From contig DATAFH010000133.1 of assembly GCA_036257565.1 (NCBI GenBank), positions 1 through 59,325 on the forward strand: DNA of 59,325 nucleotides, given 5' to 3'. This stretch comes from DASSUW01 sp036257565. Lineage in GTDB: Bacteria > Actinomycetota > Thermoleophilia > Solirubrobacterales > Solirubrobacteraceae. Of this stretch, positions 24,336 through 30,628 are shown piece by piece (the first letter of the stretch is position 1; each line of letters starts with the position of its first letter). Position numbers and translations under genes: made by a program. The notes beneath the pieces are model-generated. The model saw nothing but the letters and a program-made list of their open reading frames with translations, was not told the DNA's origin and searched no databases.

Positions 24336-25186
24336 CCGATCCCCCGGCGATCGGCGAACGGCAGGAGCGCGCAGGCGGCCAGGGCGACCGCAAGGCCGAG
24401 CTGCCGCGCGTCGAGCGCCGCCACCGTGCGCGGATAGGCCTCGAAGCCCTCCCAGGCGCCAATGCCCGCGGCCACGGCCAGCGCGGCCACGGCCAGCATC
24501 GACGCGGTGAAGGCCACGTCGTGGCGGGAGACCGCCCGCCGCCGGCGCTGCGGTCGCCCGCCGGCGCCGAAGCCGCGGACCTCGAGCGTGGCAGCCACGT
24601 CGGTCGCCCGGTCGAGGGCGCCGGTCGTCACCGCCCGCAGCACGCCGAGCCGCGGCGGCGTGCCCGTCAGCGTCCGCTGGGCGTCGGCGAGCCGCCGGCC
24701 GTCGCGCGCGAGGACCGGCATCAGCCGCGTGGCGAGGGCCGCCGTGACGCCCGCGCGCAGCGACCGCCGGCGCAGCGCGCGCAGCAGCTCGTCGGCGTCG
24801 ACGGCCGCGGTCAGGAGCGCGGCGGCGGCGATCATCGCGACAGCCCGGAGGCCGAGTACGCCGCCGTAGGCCAGCGCCTCGGCCGTCACGTCGAGGCGCC
24901 CCAGCCCCGGTACCGTGCCGCCCCGGAAGACGACGGTCAGCCCCTCGCGGGTCACGAGCGCGTTGACGACCGCAATCGCCGCGCCGAATGGCAGCGCCCA
25001 GAGCACCGCGCGGGTCACGTGGGGTCCCACGTGCGCCGCATACGCCGCGGCGACGACGGCCGCCAGCAGACTCGCGACCAGCAGCGGGTGCTCGAACGAC
25101 AGCGACGCAACCCCGAGCGTCACACACCACAGCGCTCCGACACCGGCACGGGCCGCGTGGAGCGGGCTGGTGGCGGGCCCGCTCAC
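24332..25186 (-). CDS. ecfT: ECF transporter transmembrane subunit EcfT (CbiQ family)
   Basis: 284 residues from the GTG at 25186, overlapping the upstream lipoprotein stop (GTGA). About six hydrophobic segments; between them are the two coupling helices, seen as ALRRRSLRAGVTAALATRLM and DGRRLADAQRTLTG, the Arg-rich contacts to the ATPases. An amphipathic stretch FRGGTVPGLGRLDVTAEALA and GALDRATDVAATLEVRGFG complete the CbiQ plan. It joins the double ATPase to the S component. Confidence 0.88.
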   Translation of the reverse strand: MSGPATSPLHAARAGVGALWCVTLGVASLSFEHPLLVASLLAAVVAAAYAAHVGPHVTRAVLWALPFGAAIAVVNALVTREGLTVVFRGGTVPGLGRLDVTAEALAYGGVLGLRAVAMIAAAALLTAAVDADELLRALRRRSLRAGVTAALATRLMPVLARDGRRLADAQRTLTGTPPRLGVLRAVTTGALDRATDVAATLEVRGFGAGGRPQRRRRAVSRHDVAFTASMLAVAALAVAAGIGAWEGFEAYPRTVAALDARQLGLAVALAACALLPFADRRGIG

Positions 25187-26115
25187 GGGCCGGTCACCGT
25201 CCCGGTCACGGGCAGGGGCACGTCGCGGCCCGCCTCGACCGCGACCGCGAACTGCTGCTCGAGGCGCTCCTCGGTGAGCGCCGCGGCCGCCGCCGCGACG
25301 CCGACGTCGTCGGTGCCGGTCACGATCCACGTGGGGGCCTGGCCCTCGACGGTCGTGGCCGCCACCAGCCCCGAGCCGGCGCGCAGCGTGCGCACGGGCT
25401 TGCCGTCGCCGTCGAGCAGGACGAGCGCGTCGCCGGTCCCGGTCGGCCGGGCGAAGACGCCGGTAGCGGCCGGGCCGCGCTCCAGCCGGCGGGCGACGGC
25501 GTCGCGCCGCACCTCGGCCCAGCGCCCGACCAGCACGCGCAGCACCTCCTCCCCCGGCGACTGCTCGAGCACCGCCCGCGGCACCGCCTTCACCCCGGCC
25601 TCCAGCAGCCGAGTGGTGACCTCGTCACAGGAGCGGTCGGCGCCGGCGCACACGAGGCGGACGGGGAAGCGCTTGCCCTCCAGGCCGGTCGCGAACGGCT
25701 CGGGAAACGACCCGACGACGGCTGGGATGCGCTGCGCCGCCTCCCAGTTGTGGTGGTCCCACCACACGCGCTCGCCGGCGGAGAGCCGGCGCTCGGCCGC
25801 GCCGACGGGAGCTTCGATCCCGTTCACGTAGTAGAACCAGTCGACCCGCCGGCCGTCGGCCCGGCCTCCGCCGATCCCGTCGATCTCCTGCACGAAGCCG
25901 CCGCCGTACCGGGTGTTGACCTCGTAACGATCCTGCAGCAGCCGCATGACCGTGTCGCCCTCGGTCGCGGTCTCCTCCTCGGCGCCCTCGTGCAGGACCT
26001 CGCCGCCGAAGTCGCGCGTCACGGTGAGCGTGACATCGCCGCGGGTGGCGCCCTCGCCGAAGCCGCAGCCGGCGAGCGCGACCAGGAACAGCGCGACGAG
26101 GACGATGCGCTTCAT
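25183..26115 (-). CDS. DUF4430 (transcobalamin C-terminal-like) lipoprotein
   Basis: 310 residues. A lipobox, VALAGC with Cys17, marks a lipid-anchored exported protein. Residues about 25-125 form a DUF4430 domain: TLTVTRDFGGE, VMRLLQDRY, GGGFVQEIDGIGG, WFYYVNGIEA and LSAGERVWWDHHNW. The remaining 180 residues are a soluble domain of unknown kind (ALVLLDGDGKPVRTLRAG). DUF4430 is the same fold as the beta domain of animal transcobalamin/intrinsic factor. Operon position and riboswitch support a B12-binding role, which is inferred. Confidence 0.85.
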   Translation of the reverse strand: MKRIVLVALFLVALAGCGFGEGATRGDVTLTVTRDFGGEVLHEGAEEETATEGDTVMRLLQDRYEVNTRYGGGFVQEIDGIGGGRADGRRVDWFYYVNGIEAPVGAAERRLSAGERVWWDHHNWEAAQRIPAVVGSFPEPFATGLEGKRFPVRLVCAGADRSCDEVTTRLLEAGVKAVPRAVLEQSPGEEVLRVLVGRWAEVRRDAVARRLERGPAATGVFARPTGTGDALVLLDGDGKPVRTLRAGSGLVAATTVEGQAPTWIVTGTDDVGVAAAAAALTEERLEQQFAVAVEAGRDVPLPVTGTVTGP

Positions 26116-26819
26116 CGGACCTCCACCGTCACTGGGAACGCGCGGACGGAGCCGGGTTGGGTCGCGGTAAGGCGCAGGCGGCCAGTCTGCGGGCCGACGG
26201 TGAGCGCGGCCACGCCATTCGCGTCGGTGGTCGCAGTCGCTCCCCCGAGCCGCACGGTGGCACCCGCGGCGGCCACGCCGCGCCCCAGGTCGTCGTAGCC
26301 GCGGACGGTCGCGCGGAGCGCCTCGCCGCGGGCGACGGTGCGGCGGTCGGGCCGGACCTCGAGCGTGCGCTGGCAGCTGCCGGACGTCCTGCACCAGAAC
26401 CACGTGACGCGCTGCCCGTGCCGCAGGCGGCGACCGGTGCCGAACGGTCCGCTCGGATCAGCGGCCCCGGACGTGCCGGCCCGGCGCCCGACCTTGTAGA
26501 CCCAGCCGCCCATGCCCTTCTCCCGCTCGCGCCCGACCTTGGCGACGTAGAGCCCGCCGGCCGCGTCCGGGTCCCGACCGCAACTCGCGTAGTCGCGGAT
26601 GCCCAGCTTGAGGCGGGTGCCCGCGAGCACGGAGAGCGGCGTGCGGGCGCCCACCCGGCAGCGCCGCCCCGCGACCTTGACGGTGCGCTGCTTGAACCGG
26701 ACCTCCTTGGGCGCGCGCAGCAGCCGCTCCTTGCCGACGACCATGACGTCGACGGTCGCAGCGTCCGCTGGGGCGGCGGCGACCAGCGCGACGGCGAGGA
26801 TGGGCAGCAGGCGCCTCAT
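26112..26819 (-). CDS. Secreted DUF4430-like protein with Ig-like C-terminal domain
   Basis: 235 residues. Signal peptide at 1-20 (LLPILAVALVAAAPADA). The middle has the DUF4430 plan: TPLSVLAGTRLKLGIRDY, YVAKVG, then MGGWVYKVGR and GRRLRHGQRVTWFWC. The last 75 residues are an Ig/Big-like domain (VARGEALRATVRGYDDLGRG, AGATVRLGGATATTDANGVA). Probably exported and wall-associated. It overlaps its neighbours by ATGA at both ends, so expression is coupled with the other B12-operon genes. Confidence 0.8.
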   Translation of the reverse strand: MRRLLPILAVALVAAAPADAATVDVMVVGKERLLRAPKEVRFKQRTVKVAGRRCRVGARTPLSVLAGTRLKLGIRDYASCGRDPDAAGGLYVAKVGREREKGMGGWVYKVGRRAGTSGAADPSGPFGTGRRLRHGQRVTWFWCRTSGSCQRTLEVRPDRRTVARGEALRATVRGYDDLGRGVAAAGATVRLGGATATTDANGVAALTVGPQTGRLRLTATQPGSVRAFPVTVEVR

Positions 26820-27913
26820 CGGACGCGGAACACCACCTTGTTGCGGCCCCGCTCGAGGCGGTCGCGGTTGCCCGCCCGGTCCACGGCCACGGCCTCGAGT
26901 GCGTACCGGCCCGGAAGCAGGCCCTCCGGGAGCAGGTAGCTCCAGCGCCGCCGCTCGGGGTCGACCGCAAACTGCAGCCGGCCGCCACACGGTCGGCGCA
27001 CGAACCGCTCGACCGTCGCCGAGTAGCTCCAGCAGCGACCCTCGCGCCTGCGGCGGAGGCTGACGAGCACCTCGCGCACTCCCGCCGGGTCGGCTCCCAC
27101 CCTGCCGCGCAGCTCGCGGGGCGCGTTGACGTAGTCGTGGCCGTGCCGGGGGCCGGTGATGCGGGCGAGCGGCGCCGTGCGGTCGCTCGAGCCGCCGCAC
27201 GGGCGCTTCGTGATGCACACGCGCAAGCGGTTGGAGCGAATCGCGCCGCTCTGCGTCGCCTTGAGGTCGACGTGCCGTCGCTCGCCGACCCGCTCGAGGG
27301 TCACGCGGCCGTCGGCGCCGGTAAGGGCGCCGGCGACGTCTGCGCCGGCCACCGGGCGCCCCGTCGCCGCGTCGGCGACGAAGACCGTGAACCGCTGGTC
27401 CGGCCGGGCGCGGCGCGGGCCGTAGAGCGCGAGGAGGACCTCGCTGCCGTCGCCGTAGGCGAACAGCACGTCGTCGCCGTCCTCGACCGGGTCCGCGCAG
27501 GCGCCGAGGCTCGCGAACATGTTGTTCTCGTACTCGCCGAGGAAGCGGCCGGTGGCGGCGTCGAAGGCGACCGACTCGCCGTCGATCGTCTCGAACGTCG
27601 CGCCGAGGTCCGCGTGCCAGGTGCCGGTGAACGAGAACGGCGTGCGCTTGGCGGCCGCGGCGAGGACTGCTCCGCGAGTCGGCACGGGCGTGGGGCTGCT
27701 GCCGCCGACCGTCGTGGCGTCGCATCGGTGCGTGACGGAGTCGCCGGTGAACCTGAATCCGCGCACGTCGGTGGTCACGGGCCCTTCGAAGAGGGTCCGC
27801 GTGGGGCCTTCGATGCGGAGATCGACTGTGACGGGGTCAGCGCCGGCAGGCGTCGCCGTCGCCGCCGCGACGGCCAGGCCGGCCACGAGGCCGGCGGGAA
27901 ATCTGCACTTCAT
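26816..27913 (-). CDS. Secreted DUF4430-like protein, first gene of the cobalamin operon
   Basis: 365 residues from ATG 27913. A signal peptide (about 1-26) precedes the DUF4430-like part (VTVDLRIEGPTRTLFEGPVT, THRCDAT, FSFTGTWHADLGATFETIDG, GDDVLFAYG). Next are an Ig-like segment (GRPVAGADVAGALTGADGRV) and a bacterial Ig/fibronectin-type end (PGRYALEAVAVDRAGNRDRL). It is the gene directly behind the cobalamin riboswitch, 45 bases after its B12 box, with GGAAAGGGG as ribosome site. A role in capturing corrinoids outside the membrane is inferred. Confidence 0.8.
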   Translation of the reverse strand: MKCRFPAGLVAGLAVAAATATPAGADPVTVDLRIEGPTRTLFEGPVTTDVRGFRFTGDSVTHRCDATTVGGSSPTPVPTRGAVLAAAAKRTPFSFTGTWHADLGATFETIDGESVAFDAATGRFLGEYENNMFASLGACADPVEDGDDVLFAYGDGSEVLLALYGPRRARPDQRFTVFVADAATGRPVAGADVAGALTGADGRVTLERVGERRHVDLKATQSGAIRSNRLRVCITKRPCGGSSDRTAPLARITGPRHGHDYVNAPRELRGRVGADPAGVREVLVSLRRRREGRCWSYSATVERFVRRPCGGRLQFAVDPERRRWSYLLPEGLLPGRYALEAVAVDRAGNRDRLERGRNKVVFRVR

Positions 27914-27957
27914 GGGATGAGCCACCCCTTTCCGCGAGGGCGAGTCGGCTTGGGGTC

Positions 27958-28125
27958 GGAGGGAGGTCTCCTGGCTCCCGGGCCTACCTTCCGCGCCTTC
28001 CCGGCTCGCGCCGCGACGCCAGTGGCTGCGGCCTTGCGGCCGCGTGCGGTGGGCTTCCCCGGTCACAGTGGCGGGTCCGCGCCGGATTCTCACCGGCTTC
28101 CCTGTCCACCGACCTGGTTGTCGAC
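27958..28125 (-). promoter_or_regulatory. Cobalamin (AdoCbl) riboswitch
   Basis: Read on the minus strand, the conserved parts follow in order: GGTGGACAGGGAAGCCGGTG then AGAATCCGGCGCGGACCCGC, the core CCACTGTGACCGGGGAAG, a variable arm, and the B12 box GCCAGGAGACC near 27966-27976. It lies between the promoter at 28133-28162 and the first DUF4430 gene, 45 bases before its ATG. It predicts that the whole six-gene operon is shut off when B12 is plentiful. Confidence 0.95.
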
Positions 28126-28132
28126 GCGGAAT

Positions 28133-28162
28133 GCTATACCGCCCGCAGGTCATGACGGTCAA
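28133..28162 (-). promoter_or_regulatory. Promoter of the cobalamin operon
   Basis: TTGACC (28157-28162), an 18-base spacer, and TATAGC (28133-28138) on the minus strand; transcription would begin at the riboswitch's first bases. The -35 lies inside the first codons of the divergent PduO gene. On the plus strand the same place reads TGCTATACC, an extended -10, so the two promoters may overlap and exclude each other. Confidence 0.6.
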
Positions 28163-28709
28163 TCTCACGCGGATCTACACGCGGCTCGGCGACGGGGGCG
28201 AGACCCATCTGGGCGACATGAGTCGTGTGCCCAAGACGGACCCGCGGATAGAGGCGTACGGGACGGTGGACGAGCTCAACGCGCTGATCGGCGTGGCGTT
28301 GGCCAGCGTCCCGCGCCGGTTCGTCCCGTGGCTGCAGCGGGTGCAGAACGACCTCTTCGACGTGGGCGCCGACCTCTCGGTCCCGCACGGCGGCGACCGC
28401 GACCGGCTGCGGGTGGCGGCCGAGCAGACCGCCTGGCTCGAGCAGATCTGCGACGAGGTCAACGCCGAGCTGCCGAACCTGAAGTCGTTCGTGCTCCCGG
28501 GCGGCGCGCCGGCGGCGGCGCAGCTGCACGTGTGCCGCACCGTGTGCCGCCGCGCCGAGCGGCGCGCGATCGCGTGTGGCGACGAGGTCAGCCCCGAGTG
28601 CGTGCGCTACCTCAACCGCCTCTCCGACCTGTTGTTCATCCTCTCGCGCGCCGCCAACGTGGCCGCGGGCGCCGAGGAACCGCTGTGGGAACCGGGCCGC
28701 TTTCGGTGA
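28152..28709 (+). CDS. pduO: Cob(I)alamin adenosyltransferase, PduO type
   Basis: 185 residues. The ATP-binding N-terminus IYTRLGDGGETHLGD and the helical bundle motifs are present: GTVDELNALIG, VQNDLFDVGADLS, FVLPGG, CRTVCRRAERRA and YLNRLSDLLFILSRAANV. It converts cob(I)alamin and ATP to adenosylcobalamin in the cytoplasm. It is divergent from the B12 riboswitch operon, so imported cobalamin would be made into coenzyme here. It overlaps the next gene by GTGA. Confidence 0.96.
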   Translation: MTVNLTRIYTRLGDGGETHLGDMSRVPKTDPRIEAYGTVDELNALIGVALASVPRRFVPWLQRVQNDLFDVGADLSVPHGGDRDRLRVAAEQTAWLEQICDEVNAELPNLKSFVLPGGAPAAAQLHVCRTVCRRAERRAIACGDEVSPECVRYLNRLSDLLFILSRAANVAAGAEEPLWEPGRFR

Positions 28710-29305
28710 GCGACAACGGGCTGTTCCCGGCCGAGCATCGCGCACTGCGGGAGCTGTACGCCTTCGCGCGGCACCTGGCGAGCCACTGGGACCGGCTGGC
28801 GTCGCGGCTCGGCGGCGAGCCGGCCGAGGTGCTCCCGCGCGGTGCCGCGGCGGCGCGCGAGATGCTGCGCGAGCTGTCGGAGCGCACCGCGGCTCACGAT
28901 CTGCACGGCTCGCCGGCGGCGCAGGGAATGGGTGGCCAGCTGGCGAACCTGCGGGGCGCCGGGGAGCTGATGCTCGAGCGCAACCAGGTGCTGCGGGGCG
29001 CCGTGCTCGAGGCCGCGCACGTCGGGATCCTGCTGGGCTATCTCGCCGAGCTGGCCGCAGCGCGCGGCGACGACGAGCTGGCGGCGTGGGAGCGCGCCTG
29101 GGAGGGTCGCTTCCGCGAGATCGAGGGCGCCGCGCGGGGCGTGGCCGTTGGCGCGGGGCGGGAGCCGTCGCGTGCCGTCGAGCCGGCGCACGATTCGAAG
29201 CTCGGCCGCGCCGGGCACTCCGTCGCGGCCGCCCTGGGCACCGTGGGCGAGGCGATCGACGGGTCGGTCGTGGGCCGCGCGGTCCGCCGGCGGCGGGAAC
29301 GCTAG
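28706..29305 (+). CDS. Helical conserved protein co-transcribed with pduO, unknown
   Basis: 199 residues from the GTG at 28706, overlapping the pduO stop (GTGA). Almost entirely helical, with long amphipathic stretches (FARHLASHWDRLASRLGGEP, MLRELSERTAAHDLHGSPAA, LGYLAELAAARGDDELAAWE) and a basic end (RRRRER). No membrane segment or signal peptide. I do not recognise the family. Tight coupling with pduO suggests a B12-related or accessory role, but nothing in the sequence proves it. Confidence 0.72.
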   Translation: MSDNGLFPAEHRALRELYAFARHLASHWDRLASRLGGEPAEVLPRGAAAAREMLRELSERTAAHDLHGSPAAQGMGGQLANLRGAGELMLERNQVLRGAVLEAAHVGILLGYLAELAAARGDDELAAWERAWEGRFREIEGAARGVAVGAGREPSRAVEPAHDSKLGRAGHSVAAALGTVGEAIDGSVVGRAVRRRRER

Positions 29306-29307
29306 CC

Positions 29308-29520
29308 AACGTCAACTGCGCTGGGTAGGGACGCCGGGGAGATTGGCCGCCCCGAGGGTGCATAACGTCGACTTCGTCATACGGACTCTCGCGACGTCGA
29401 CGAAATGCACCCTATAGGGGCCTAACGTCGACTTCGCGAAGATGACCATGGTGAGGTCGACGGTATGCACCCTCCCTGCGGCCGGCTCCCCAGCCTCGCT
29501 ACCCAGCCGCAGTTGACGTT
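29308..29520. repeat. Intergenic repeat element B with 21-22 bp terminal inverted repeats
   Basis: Left end AACGTCAACTGCGCTGGGTAG (29308-29328) and right end 29499-29520 are inverted, differing by one inserted base. Inside are two tandem hairpins: AGGGTGCAT..CGTCGAC with GTCGACGAAATGCACCCT (29355-29413), then CCTAACGTCGAC with GTCGACGGTATGCACCC (29421-29473). The left 56 bases share AACTGCGCTGGGTAGGGA and GGCCGCCCCGAGGGTGCAT with element C at 46140-46190. No transposase inside, so MITE-like. It supplies the stop of the neighbouring MerR-like gene. Confidence 0.75.
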
Positions 29521-29927
29521 CCCCGACCCCGCCGCAGCCGCAGCCGCACATCCTCGGCCTCAGGCGGAGCGGCCATGAGCTGCCACCCGCGCGGCGCCAA
29601 GGCGTACACCCCGCCGTTCTCCCGCAACACGATCCGACCCTCCGCCGTGGTGGCGAGCAGCGCTTCGCTCAACGGCCACTCCCCGTAGGCGGCAAGGCGA
29701 TCGATCGCCCGCCGGATGTCCCGGTGCCGGACGCCGCGCTCGAGCAGCGAGTGGACGATGGCCGCCTCGGCGACGTCCTCGACGCTGTAGACGTGCGGCG
29801 TCCCGGCCGACTGGGAGGGCCGGATGTAGCCCCAGCGGGCCCACTGGCCGATCGTGTTGCCCGAGACACCGGCCAGCTCCCCCGCCTCGCCCGCGAGGAA
29901 GTGCCCGTGGAGCTTCGTCTTGGCCAC
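29499..29927 (-). CDS. MerR-like helix-turn-helix regulator
   Basis: 142 residues, GTG start. N-terminal winged-helix of the MerR/excisionase kind: FLAGEAGELAGVSGNTIGQW then ARWGYIRPSQSAGTPHVYSV and EDVAEAAIVHSLLERGVRHR. The C-terminal part is short and Arg-rich, without a known ligand domain. The last residues and stop are encoded by the terminal repeat of element B, so the original C-terminus may have been changed by its insertion. Lies downstream of the FHA gene behind a strong hairpin. Confidence 0.78.
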   Translation of the reverse strand: MAKTKLHGHFLAGEAGELAGVSGNTIGQWARWGYIRPSQSAGTPHVYSVEDVAEAAIVHSLLERGVRHRDIRRAIDRLAAYGEWPLSEALLATTAEGRIVLRENGGVYALAPRGWQLMAAPPEAEDVRLRLRRGRGTSTAAG

Positions 29928-29939
29928 GGGTCAAGATAT

Positions 29940-29976
29940 GCCCGGCCCGGGCCTGCTACGCAAGCCCGGGCCGGGC
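29940..29976. terminator. Very GC-rich perfect hairpin between FHA and MerR-like genes
   Basis: A 13-bp all-G/C perfect stem, GCCCGGCCCGGGC (29940-29952) with GCCCGGGCCGGGC (29964-29976), and an 11-base loop. On the minus strand it follows the FHA gene and is followed by ATATCTT, only weakly U-rich. It may end FHA transcription, or be a structure in the MerR-like gene's leader. Confidence 0.5.
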
Positions 29977-30014
29977 TCAGGGGTACGGGTCGGTAGCGCC
30001 GGCGACCGGACTGC

Positions 30015-30437
30015 TCAGCCGCCAGTGACCTCGACGTACCGCAAGCTCACCTGCCCGACGGCGATCCAGTCGCCGTCCTTCAGCACCGCCTCGCTCACGC
30101 GCTCCCCGTTGACGTGGATGCCGTTGAGGCTTCGGTCGTCGAGCAGCACGGCCTGCCCACCGCGGTGCACGAGCACCGCGTGCTTGCGGGAGACCGAGGC
30201 GTCGTCGAGCAGGATGTCGGACACCGGGCTGCGCCCGATGTGCAGGCTCTGCCCGTCGCGATTCCCGAGCGCGTAGAGCACCAGCTCCCCGTTGTCGTCG
30301 GCGGCGAGGTAGCGCCCGGGCGCTGCGGTGAGCACCGTGGCGGCGGCCTGCGGGCTGTCGTCGTCGGGGACTGCCGTCAGGGGGCGGGTCTCCTGCGTCG
30401 GGGCCTCCGAGCGGAGGGCGGCGAGGGCATCGCTCAT
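30015..30437 (-). CDS. FHA-domain protein
   Basis: 140 residues from ATG 30437 (AGGA nine bases upstream; ATG 30446 is an alternative). A disordered N-terminus (1-40) is followed by a forkhead-associated phosphothreonine-binding domain with its hallmarks HIGRSPVSDILLDDASVSRK HA (in two runs), VLLDDRSLNGIHVNG and LKDGDWIAVGQVSLRY. It would read Ser/Thr kinase signals, as is common in actinobacteria; no kinase gene is next to it. Divergent from a large exported protein. Confidence 0.9.
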   Translation of the reverse strand: MSDALAALRSEAPTQETRPLTAVPDDDSPQAAATVLTAAPGRYLAADDNGELVLYALGNRDGQSLHIGRSPVSDILLDDASVSRKHAVLVHRGGQAVLLDDRSLNGIHVNGERVSEAVLKDGDWIAVGQVSLRYVEVTGG

Positions 30438-30548
30438 GCGCGGCATCCTCTAGGCCGTTTCCAAGCGTTGAATAAATGTGTCCGCAAGACGAATCCAATA
30501 TGTGCGCGCGCGGACACATCCCGCCGCTCCGCGGGCTGACACGCGCGC

Positions 30549-30576
30549 TTGACTTCGCCGTCCGTGTAGATAGCGT
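30549..30576 (+). promoter_or_regulatory. Probable promoter of the Asp-box secreted protein gene
   Basis: TTGACT (30549-30554), a 16-base spacer, TAGCGT (30571-30576), 52 bases ahead of the ATG. Confidence 0.4.
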
Positions 30577-30628
30577 CGACACCAGCCCCCCGGCGTGCCC
30601 CGCCGGACCTCGTCCCAGAGGAGGACTG

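Noticed and set aside
24332..25186. Cobalt or nickel uptake (CbiQ/NikQ) instead of cobalamin uptake
   Set aside because: EcfT belongs to the CbiQ family, but no CbiM/CbiN is present, and DUF4430 plus the toroid fit whole corrinoid better. Cobalt remains a minor possibility, since B12 riboswitches also control cobalt importers.
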